A stretch of DNA of 28,387 bases, from NCBI GenBank assembly GCA_024653225.1, contig JANLGA010000015.1, positions 2,550 through 30,936 of the forward strand, written 5' to 3'. The translations under genes and the position numbers were made by a program. Under the pieces are notes generated by a model. That model did no database searches. It saw only the letters and a program-made list of their open reading frames with translations, and had not been told where the DNA came from. The first letter of the stretch is position 1. Every line of letters begins with the position of its first letter. The stretch comes from Bacillota bacterium (GTDB lineage Bacteria; Bacillota; Sulfobacillia; JABLXB01). Below are positions 8,018-13,567 of the stretch, in pieces.

Positions 8018-8869
8018 ATGGAAGTAAGGAGAATCCTCGTCGTGGGAGCGGGCCAGATGGGAACGGGAATTGCGCAGGTGGCTGCCCAATCGGGTTTCAC
8101 GGTTCACCTGAACGACGTCTCCCCGTCCCTAATCGAGAAGGCCCTCGGAGCGATCAGGGGGAACCTCGACAGGGCCGTGGAGAAGGGGAGGCTCAGCGCC
8201 GAGGCGAGGGAGGCGGCGGCGGCCCGGATAGAGCCGGCGCCCGACCTCGCGACCGCCGGTGGCGCGGACCTCGTTGTGGAGGCGATCGTGGAGAACGTGG
8301 AGGCCAAGAAGGGGCTATTCGCGCGGTTGGACGCCGCGTGCGGCCCTCATACGCTCCTGGCGACCAACACGTCCTCCATCTCGATCACGGAGCTCGCGGC
8401 CTCGACGAAGCGGCCTGACAGGTTCGTCGGGATGCATTTCTTCAACCCGGTCCCCGTGATGAAGCTCGTGGAGATCATCAGGGGTATCGCCACTTCCCAG
8501 GAGACTGTCGAAACGGCGAAGTCCGTGGCACTGAAGATGGAGAAGACCCCCGTCGAGGTGCAGGATTCGCCCGGCTTCGCCGGAAACAGGATGCTCCTTC
8601 CCATGATCAACGAGGCGTTCTATTGCCTCATGGAGGGCGTCGCTTCCGCGGAGGACATAGACACCGTGATGAAGCTCGGGATGAACCATCCCATGGGTCC
8701 CCTCGCGCTCGCCGACCTGATCGGCCTCGACACGTGCCTCTCCATACTGGAGGTACTGAACGCGGGTTTCGGGGACCCGAAGTACCGCCCGTGCCCGTTG
8801 CTGAGGAAGATGGTCAAGGCGGGATACCTCGGACGGAAGACCGGCAGGGGCGTCTACACTTACCAGTAG
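8018..8869 (+). CDS. 3-hydroxyacyl-CoA (3-hydroxybutyryl-CoA) dehydrogenase
   Basis: A 283-residue protein, the usual size of stand-alone Hbd-type enzymes. The N-terminal Rossmann fold begins ILVVGAGQMGTGIAQVAAQSG, with the NAD-binding GxGxxG at 10-15. ATNTSSISITELA (115-127) follows, then the catalytic His140 in GMHFFNPVPVMKLVEII. The C-terminal domain has DSPGFAGNRMLLPMINEAF and LGMNHPMGPLALADLIGLD. The reaction interconverts acetoacetyl-CoA and 3-hydroxybutyryl-CoA (or longer homologues). A GGATGGAAGG site precedes the ATG. The enoyl-CoA hydratase gene follows 12 bases later, so the pair gives two adjacent steps of butyrate-type fermentation or beta-oxidation; the direction cannot be read from the sequence. 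The name hbd is plausible but not proven. Confidence 0.93.
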   Translation: MEVRRILVVGAGQMGTGIAQVAAQSGFTVHLNDVSPSLIEKALGAIRGNLDRAVEKGRLSAEAREAAAARIEPAPDLATAGGADLVVEAIVENVEAKKGLFARLDAACGPHTLLATNTSSISITELAASTKRPDRFVGMHFFNPVPVMKLVEIIRGIATSQETVETAKSVALKMEKTPVEVQDSPGFAGNRMLLPMINEAFYCLMEGVASAEDIDTVMKLGMNHPMGPLALADLIGLDTCLSILEVLNAGFGDPKYRPCPLLRKMVKAGYLGRKTGRGVYTYQ

Positions 8870-8881
8870 GGAGGCGGGCAA

Positions 8882-9661
8882 ATGGACTACGTGAAGGTGG
8901 AAAGGCGGGACGGCGTGGCCGTCATTACGATTGACCGTCAGCCGGCGCTCAACGCGCTGAACTGGCAAGTGCTCGACGAGCTCTCCGACGCTCTGGACGC
9001 AGTTGCGTCCGACGCGGAAACGAGGGTGGTGGTGATAACGGGGGCCGGCGACCGGGCATTCGTGGCCGGCGCGGACATAGAAGCGATGCAGCCCATGTCG
9101 GTCCCCGAGGCCCGCGAATGGGCCGTCTTGGGTCAGCGAATATTCTCGAAGATCGAAAGCCTTCCGCAACCCGTTATCGCAGCGATCAACGGCTACGCCC
9201 TGGGAGGGGGGTGCGAACTCGCCCTCGCCTGCGACATACGGATCGCCTCCGACAGGGCGAAGCTGGGACAGCCGGAGGTGACGTTGGGAATAACGACGGG
9301 TTTCGGAGGCTCGCAACGGCTGCCGCGCGTCGTGGGCCCGGGGTGGGCACGGCAGATGATCCTCTCCGGGGATGTACTCGATGCCGCCACGGCGGAGCGA
9401 ATCGGTCTAGTCAACGCGGTTGTGCCCGCGGCCGAGCTCATGGCGGAGGCCATGAAGCTCGCCGCAAAGATCGCATCGAGGGGCGCCGTGGCTGTGAGGC
9501 TTGCGAAGCGGGCCCTGAACGTGAGCATGGACGCCGACCTCGAGACGGGGCTCCGCTTCGAGGCGGAGGTTTTCGGCGAGTGTTTTGGGACCCCCGACCA
9601 GAAAGAGGGCATGAAGGCCTTCCTGGAGAAGAGGAAGCCCGTGTTCACGGGGAAGTGGTAA
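8882..9661 (+). CDS. Enoyl-CoA hydratase/isomerase family protein (crotonase type)
   Basis: A 259-residue crotonase-fold protein. The oxyanion-hole segments are FVAGADIEAM (60-69) and GYALGGGCELALACD (104-118). Both catalytic acids of true hydratases are present: Glu112 in GGCELA and Glu132 in LGQPEVTLGI. The C-terminal region ends with the usual helix and FLEKRKPVFTGKW. It should hydrate crotonyl-CoA or a similar enoyl-CoA to the 3-hydroxyacyl-CoA used by the dehydrogenase encoded 12 bases upstream. The ATG is preceded by GGGAGGCGGGCAA. No thiolase or acyl-CoA dehydrogenase gene is adjacent, so the rest of the pathway lies elsewhere. Confidence 0.93.
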   Translation: MDYVKVERRDGVAVITIDRQPALNALNWQVLDELSDALDAVASDAETRVVVITGAGDRAFVAGADIEAMQPMSVPEAREWAVLGQRIFSKIESLPQPVIAAINGYALGGGCELALACDIRIASDRAKLGQPEVTLGITTGFGGSQRLPRVVGPGWARQMILSGDVLDAATAERIGLVNAVVPAAELMAEAMKLAAKIASRGAVAVRLAKRALNVSMDADLETGLRFEAEVFGECFGTPDQKEGMKAFLEKRKPVFTGKW

Positions 9662-9683
9662 TGACCATTGGAACGGATCGCCG

Positions 9684-9703
9684 GGCCCCCGGCGCCGGGG
9701 GCC
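9684..9703. terminator. GC-only palindrome between convergent genes, possible two-way terminator
   Basis: A perfect 20-bp palindrome (GGCCCCCGGC then GCCGGGGGCC) lies 22 bases after the enoyl-CoA hydratase stop and 9 bases from the end of the opposing small gene. As RNA it folds to an 8-bp stem with a GCGC loop on either strand. No T-run follows in either direction, so termination is inferred from position only. Confidence 0.4.
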
Positions 9704-9712
9704 TGGCGGCGG

Positions 9713-10195
9713 CTAGTACCGGCCCATTATGGCGGGGGTCATCTGCTCGAGCAGCGCCTGGTAGTACCGGATGAGAGAACTGAAATGCCTCGCGAGCAGT
9801 TGGACGACCGCGTTGTCGGGATTCGCCTGGGCTATTGCCGCGTACAGTTCGATCAATCTCGTGTTCGCCGACATCGATCGATTGATCAGCATTCCCAATT
9901 CGCCCAGCACCGGGTCGAGCGAGCCGAACGTGCCCCAGTTCTCCCGGAGGAGCCTCGCCCGCGCTTCTATGTCGGCGTATTCCTGCTCGAGCCTCTGGAG
10001 TTCCGTCGCGGTGGCTTCGTCCAGGTTGGGGACGAGAGACCTGGCGGCGACGGTCTGTTCCGCTGCAATGCGGGACCAGAACGCGATCTCTTGAAGCGCG
10101 CACCCGACCGCCCAAGGCATGGGTTGCACGGGTGGAGGGTAAACCGGGGGACACAGCGGGCGCCGGACCGGGGGGCACGAAACGGGATAATACAT
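9713..10195 (-). CDS. Small DUF2935-like helical protein with a Pro/Cys-rich N-terminus
   Basis: A 160-residue protein. The first ~25 residues are rich in Pro, Tyr and Cys (YYPVSCPPVRRPLCPPVYPPP). The rest is predicted mostly helical. The segment ALQEIAFWSRIAAEQT resembles the start of DUF2935 domains, known from Bacillus and Clostridium proteins of unknown function that often carry two copies; here there is one. The sequence ends SSLIRYYQALLEQMTPAIMGRY. There is no signal peptide or membrane segment. The start is ATG 10195 with GGAGGG seven bases upstream; in-frame codons further upstream have no ribosome site. It has its own promoter (10241-10270) and lies 92 bases downstream of phoU. The family match is by resemblance only. 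Confidence 0.6.
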   Translation of the reverse strand: MYYPVSCPPVRRPLCPPVYPPPVQPMPWAVGCALQEIAFWSRIAAEQTVAARSLVPNLDEATATELQRLEQEYADIEARARLLRENWGTFGSLDPVLGELGMLINRSMSANTRLIELYAAIAQANPDNAVVQLLARHFSSLIRYYQALLEQMTPAIMGRY

Positions 10196-10240
10196 CGGGG
10201 TTCCCTCCGTTCGAACCGTAGTCGGTCCCTGCCACCCCAC

Positions 10241-10270
10241 AGTATATGAGGATCGGAGGGTCCCTGTTAA
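10241..10270 (-). promoter_or_regulatory. Sigma-A promoter of the DUF2935-like gene
   Basis: On the minus strand TTAACA (10265-10270) and TATACT (10241-10246) are 18 bases apart, each close to consensus. Transcription would start near 10234, about 40 bases before the ATG at 10195. It lies in the gap after phoU, so the small gene need not depend on phoU transcription. Confidence 0.65.
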
Positions 10271-10287
10271 CTGATCGTTATCCGGGG

Positions 10288-10944
10288 CTACCTATTCAGG
10301 TCCTCCCGCTTTCCCGTCACCGCGTAGACTATCCACTCCCCCAGGTTGGTAGCGTGGTCTCCTATCCTTTCGAGGTGGGAGGCGACGAACAACAGGTGCG
10401 TGGCCTGGCTGATCGTTCTGGGGTCTTCCATCATGTAGACCAGCAGCTCGCGGAACACCTGGTTGTAGAGGTGATCCACCTCGTGGTCCGCCTCCGCCAG
10501 CTTGCGGGCCTCCTCGGTGTCGCCGGAGACATACGCGGTCAGGGCGCTCTTCACCATTGACTTGGTGATCTGCGCCATCCTGGGGATGTCAATCAGCGGC
10601 TTGATGAGGGGCTGATTGTGTATCCTGATCGTCACCCTCGCGATGTCTACGGCGTGGTCGCCCATTCTCTCCAGGTCGGTCACGATCTTCATGGCCGTCC
10701 CGATGATGCGCAGGTCCCTGGCTATCGGTTGCTGCAGCGCCAGGAGTGTGAGGCACTTGTTCTCGATCTCCAGCTGCAGTTTGTCGGCTATGTCGTCCTC
10801 GTGAACGACTTTCTCGGCGAGCTGCGGGTCCCTATCCGCCAGGGATTTCACGGCGTCGTGTATCGCCTGTTCGACCATTGTGCCCATCTTCAGGATATCC
10901 CTCTTGAGCTCCTCGAGCTCCGACTCAAACGTCGCCCGGGTCAT
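10288..10944 (-). CDS. phoU: Phosphate signalling/transport regulator PhoU
   Basis: A 218-residue protein of two similar three-helix repeats. Each carries the metal-binding signature: LERMGDHAVDIARV in the first half and LERIGDHATNLGEWIVY in the second. The N-terminus (FESELEELKRDILKMGTMVEQAI) is also typical. PhoU links the Pst phosphate ABC transporter to the PhoR histidine kinase and restrains phosphate uptake. The ATG at 10944 is preferred to an in-frame GTG three codons upstream, because the GTG overlaps the AAAGGAG ribosome site. No pst or phoB/phoR genes are in the window, so this copy is detached from its usual partners. No clear promoter was seen upstream (10945-11098). Confidence 0.93.
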   Translation of the reverse strand: MTRATFESELEELKRDILKMGTMVEQAIHDAVKSLADRDPQLAEKVVHEDDIADKLQLEIENKCLTLLALQQPIARDLRIIGTAMKIVTDLERMGDHAVDIARVTIRIHNQPLIKPLIDIPRMAQITKSMVKSALTAYVSGDTEEARKLAEADHEVDHLYNQVFRELLVYMMEDPRTISQATHLLFVASHLERIGDHATNLGEWIVYAVTGKREDLNR

Positions 10945-11098
10945 CTCCGCCACTCCTTTCGCGGGAATACTTCGGGCCCGCGGTCCGAAACCCCTGCGCT
11001 GTCATTGTGTAATTATTCAGCCCGGCGGCTCGACCCGCGAAGGAATTGCCAAAGACTGGAAAGAAGTAGTGGGCGGGTGAACCGGGGGGTGGACGGTC

Positions 11099-11740
11099 AT
11101 GAAGCGTCTGGGAATACCCGTTGCGGTCTTGTTCGCGGCGGCGATTGCCGGGTGGCCGGGACCGGCCGTGCGTGGGTGTGCAGCCGCGCACTTCGGGTAC
11201 CGGCCGCTCGGGCCGGGAGCCCGGGGCGAGGACGTCCGGACGCTGCAATCGTGCCTGGGGAAGCTGGGCTATTTCGAGGGGGAGCCGACCGGATACTACG
11301 GCCCGAAGACCGCCGCCGCCGTGCGGTCGTTCCAGGTGTCGCGCGGCGGGAAGGGAACGGGGGAAGTATCCAAAGAGACGTTGGGAGTGCTCATGACGAT
11401 CGTCGCCATGCTGGAATGGAGCGAGTTCGGGCTGGAAATCGGGGAGGGCGACACACTCGAGGCGGTCGCGAAGGCGTACGGTGTGCCCGCACGGCTGATT
11501 GCCCTGCTCAACGGCATGGAAGAGGGGGCCGAGCTCAGGCCGGGGGACAGGGTGAGGATCCCCGTCCCCGAATTCACCATGCACCGCGTGAGCGAGGGCG
11601 AGTGCCTCGCGTCCATAGCGTCGCGTTTCGGGGTGGGCTGGAGGGCGTTGGCCGGCTGGAACTTGATCGAGGCTCCCTACGTGATATACCCCGGGCAGGT
11701 GTTGGTCATTCCCGTGGCCTGCGAGTACGACGACCCCTGA
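11099..11740 (+). CDS. Secreted peptidoglycan-binding protein with two LysM domains
   Basis: A 213-residue exported protein. An N-terminal signal peptide (MKRLGIPVAVLFAAAIAG, about 1-28, cleavage near RGCAAA) is followed by a PG_binding_1 domain at about 35-100 (LGPGARGEDVRTLQSCLGKL, YFEGEPTGYYGPKTAAAVRSFQ). Two LysM repeats follow, at about 112-157 (IGEGDTLEAVAKAYGVPARLIALLNG) and 160-208 (HRVSEGECLASIASRFGVGWRALAGWN). No catalytic hydrolase domain is visible, so it probably binds the cell wall or spore cortex rather than cutting it. A GGGGGGTGG site precedes the ATG. It is a single-gene unit, divergent from phoU, with no clear terminator before the Moco operon promoter. Confidence 0.88.
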   Translation: MKRLGIPVAVLFAAAIAGWPGPAVRGCAAAHFGYRPLGPGARGEDVRTLQSCLGKLGYFEGEPTGYYGPKTAAAVRSFQVSRGGKGTGEVSKETLGVLMTIVAMLEWSEFGLEIGEGDTLEAVAKAYGVPARLIALLNGMEEGAELRPGDRVRIPVPEFTMHRVSEGECLASIASRFGVGWRALAGWNLIEAPYVIYPGQVLVIPVACEYDDP

Positions 11741-11809
11741 CGGCGAAGCCCCCGGGAGCACTCGGGACCGCCGCGGGCACACCCAGTCGGGCTCACGGTT
11801 CGGCCGAGG

Positions 11810-11838
11810 TTGACAACCCGCCGTCCTTGTACGAACAT
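11810..11838 (+). promoter_or_regulatory. Probable promoter of the molybdenum cofactor operon
   Basis: A perfect TTGACA (11810-11815) is followed after 17 bases by GAACAT (11833-11838), a poor -10. Its position fits: transcription would begin near 11845, just before the riboswitch aptamer. A 7-base direct repeat GTACGAA (11829-11835 and 11851-11857), 22 bases apart, brackets the predicted start site. Confidence 0.5.
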
Positions 11839-11857
11839 AGGAAATGAATAGTACGAA

Positions 11858-11985
11858 GAGACTCCGAGCCAGTGGCCCGTACGGGCGTTGAGCGTCCGCG
11901 GGTACTGGCCGAGGCGCCCGCGGGATCCGGGGCGCCGAGGGCGGGCGGGAAACCGCCGCGCCTCCCGTGTTCGGAAAGGAGCGTT
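11858..11985 (+). ncRNA. Molybdenum cofactor (Moco) riboswitch aptamer
   Basis: A structured leader lies in front of a Moco biosynthesis operon. Stems readable directly are: closing P1 CTCC 11862-11865 with GGAG 11978-11981; P2 GCCAGT 11868-11873 with ACTGGC 11904-11909; an inner hairpin GCCCG 11875-11879 with CGGGC 11882-11886; a long stem GAGGCGC 11911-11917 with GCGCCTC 11958-11964; and within it GGCGG-GAAA-CCGCC (11944-11957), a GNRA tetraloop hairpin. Conserved-looking joining segments are CCGAGCC, GGCCGAGG and GGAAAGGAG. This architecture and gene context fit the Moco RNA motif as I recall it; a covariance-model search was not possible. It would sense Moco (or its tungsten form) and control the operon. 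Confidence 0.82.
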
Positions 11986-12035
11986 CGTCGGTCAGGGGCG
12001 CTCCCTGTAGTGCGACCGGGGCGCCCCCGGTGTTT
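11978..12035 (+). promoter_or_regulatory. Putative expression platform of the Moco riboswitch
   Basis: The 3' strand of aptamer stem P1 (GGAG, 11978-11981) can instead pair in GGAGCG 11978-11983 with CGCTCC 11999-12004, extendable by a C-G and two G-T pairs. A GC-rich hairpin ACCGGGG-CGC-CCCCGGT (12015-12031) followed by GTTT could act as a terminator. GGTC 11990-11993 with GACC 12014-12017 would block that hairpin. Mutually exclusive folds are thus available, but the T-run is weak and the switching direction is inferred. Confidence 0.45.
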
Positions 12036-12060
12036 CCACGGGTGTACGAGGTGTTTGGCG

Positions 12061-12270
12061 ATGGAGGCGGAACGGCGGAGGCTGGTACTGGATGCCGTCA
12101 GGGCGGCGTCCAAGGGCTGTGGCTTGCCCTGCAGGGATGCCCTCGACCTTGCGAGAAGGCTCGGCGTCGCCCCGGCGGAGGTAGGTGCGGCGGCCGATGA
12201 GCTCGGGGTGAAGATCGTCGCCTGCCAGCTCGGGTGCTTCAAGAGGGAAGTCCCGCGCAAAACGGTGTGA
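12061..12270 (+). CDS. Small Cys-rich protein, first gene of the Moco operon, function unknown
   Basis: A 69-residue protein. The sequence RRRLVLDAVRAASKGCGLPCRDALDLARRLGVAPAEVGAAADELGVKI looks like a small helix-turn-helix or winged-helix fold. It ends with a CQLGCF motif after VKIVA. Four cysteines occur as two pairs (CGLPC and CQLGC) that could bind a metal or an iron-sulfur cluster. I recall similar short proteins ending in CQLGCF in Firmicutes genomes, often annotated as hypothetical near molybdopterin genes; that is memory, not a search. The ATG at 12061 has GAGGTG seven bases upstream. The frame stays open upstream through the riboswitch, but that part is RNA structure, not protein. 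It lies directly between the riboswitch and moeA (15 bases away), which suggests a role in Moco metabolism or its regulation. Confidence 0.75.
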   Translation: MEAERRRLVLDAVRAASKGCGLPCRDALDLARRLGVAPAEVGAAADELGVKIVACQLGCFKREVPRKTV

Positions 12271-12284
12271 AAGGGGACGGAACC

Positions 12285-13520
12285 TTGCTCGAGGTGGTGC
12301 CGGTTTCAAAGGCGATCGGGATGGTAAGGGGCATGATCCCGCGGGGGATCGCCGCGCCGGTGAGAGTGAATGCCGTGCAGGCAGTGGGCCGGGTCCTGGC
12401 GGCCGACGTAGTCGCCCGCGAGGACTTGCCATCGTTTCCCAGGTCCACCGTTGACGGGTTCGCGGTGGCGGCCGCGGACACGTTCGGCGCGGGGGAGGGG
12501 ACGCCCGCGATCCTGGTCCTCGATGGGGAGGTTCCGGTTGGAGGCGTTCCCGCGGGGGCACTGAGGCGGGGCTCCGCCGTGCGGGTCGCGACCGGGTGCG
12601 CGCTGCCGAGGGGCGCCGACGCCGTCGCCATGGTGGAGTATTGCGACGAGCCGGGGGACGGCACGGTGACCGTCTACTGCTCGGTCAGCCCGGGGGAGAA
12701 CGTGATCCAGAGGGGAGAGGACATAGCGGCGGGCGCGACCGTCCTCCGAGACGGACACAGGTTGAGACCCCAGGACATAGGGGCGCTGGCCGCCCTGGGG
12801 TTCGCGGAAGTTGAGGTATACCCGCTGCCGAGGGTGGCGGTGGTCTCGACGGGCGACGAGGTCGTGGACCCCCTCCGGGTGCCCGGCCCGGGATGCGTGA
12901 GGGACATCAACGGCCCGGCCGTGTGCGCTTCGCTGCTGAGGGACGGCGCGGTACCGGAGTTCCTGGGGATTGTCCCCGACGACAGGAGATTGCTGGAGGA
13001 CTGTCTGCTCAGGGCGCTCGAATGCGATGCGCTCGTGGTCTCGGGTGGAAGCTCGGCCGGTCCGCGAGACATGATAGCTTCCGTGATTGACTCCCGCGGA
13101 AGCCCGGGCGTTGTCGTTCACGGACTCGCGCTCAGGCCGGGCAAACCCACGATCTTGGCGGTCCTGGACGGGAAACTCGCGGTGGGATTGCCGGGGCACC
13201 CGGCGTCCGCCCTCGTGTCTTACGAGACTGTGGTGAAGCCTCTCCTGCGACACGTCGGAGGCGAGACTGTCCGGGACGAGCCGTTCGAGCGGCCCCCGCT
13301 CAGGGCGCGCTGCTCGCGCCGCCTATCCTCCAGGCCGGGCAGGGAGGAATTCGTGCGCTGTACCCTGCGAACCAGGGGCGGCGAGACTTGGGCCGATCCC
13401 GTCCTCGGCAAATCCGGTCTCATATCAACGATGGTGAAGGCGTCCGCGTTCATCCACATCCCGCTCGACTGCGACGGCGTGGAACAGGGCTCCATCGTGG
13501 ATGTGCGCGTGTTCGAGTAG
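12285..13520 (+). CDS. moeA: Molybdopterin molybdenumtransferase MoeA
   Basis: A 411-residue MoeA, which inserts molybdate (or tungstate) into adenylylated molybdopterin. The N-terminus reads LLEVVPVSKAIGMV. Family motifs in order are FPRSTVDGFAV, ATGCALPRGADAVAMVEY, the RGEDI loop with the conserved acidic pair, RVAVVSTGDEVVD, the MoCF-fold SGGSSAGPRDM, HGLALRPGKPTILAVLDGK and VGLPGHPASALVSYE. The C-terminal domain IV has KSGLISTMVKASAFIHIP. The start is taken as TTG 12285, eight bases after AAAGGGG and 15 bases after the preceding stop; a GTG at 12234 would overlap the upstream gene. A second MoeA domain is encoded directly downstream, so one copy may be specialised. Confidence 0.9.
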   Translation: MLEVVPVSKAIGMVRGMIPRGIAAPVRVNAVQAVGRVLAADVVAREDLPSFPRSTVDGFAVAAADTFGAGEGTPAILVLDGEVPVGGVPAGALRRGSAVRVATGCALPRGADAVAMVEYCDEPGDGTVTVYCSVSPGENVIQRGEDIAAGATVLRDGHRLRPQDIGALAALGFAEVEVYPLPRVAVVSTGDEVVDPLRVPGPGCVRDINGPAVCASLLRDGAVPEFLGIVPDDRRLLEDCLLRALECDALVVSGGSSAGPRDMIASVIDSRGSPGVVVHGLALRPGKPTILAVLDGKLAVGLPGHPASALVSYETVVKPLLRHVGGETVRDEPFERPPLRARCSRRLSSRPGREEFVRCTLRTRGGETWADPVLGKSGLISTMVKASAFIHIPLDCDGVEQGSIVDVRVFE

Positions 13521-13567
13521 GGCGTTGCCGCCTCGCACTGCACGGGCGGGGCGCAGGGGGTGACACG

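Noticed and set aside
10945..11098. Search for a phoU promoter or Pho-box in the divergent gap.
   Set aside because: AT-rich words (TAATTA, TACACAAT) occur on the minus strand but no -35 lies at a proper distance.
11741..11800. Terminator after the LysM gene.
   Set aside because: Only a short imperfect GC stem (CCCGGGAG/CTCGGG) without a T-run is present.
11831..11838. ACGAACAT upstream of the Moco operon resembles a PurBox core.
   Set aside because: One core C is changed, flanks do not fit, there is no inverted partner, and the genes are not purine genes.
10618..11847. A 409-codon plus-strand open frame running through phoU and the LysM gene.
   Set aside because: It crosses two well-supported genes in the wrong strand or frame and shows no recognisable domain.
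11872..12060. Upstream extension of the small Cys-rich protein by 63 codons, with extra cysteines.
   Set aside because: This stretch is the structured riboswitch and linker. A ribosome site precedes the ATG at 12061 and none precedes the earlier start.
13388..13567. Extension of the MoeA fusion 60 codons upstream.
   Set aside because: It overlaps the end of moeA in another frame; AGGGGGTG and the MoeA-like N-terminus support ATG 13568.
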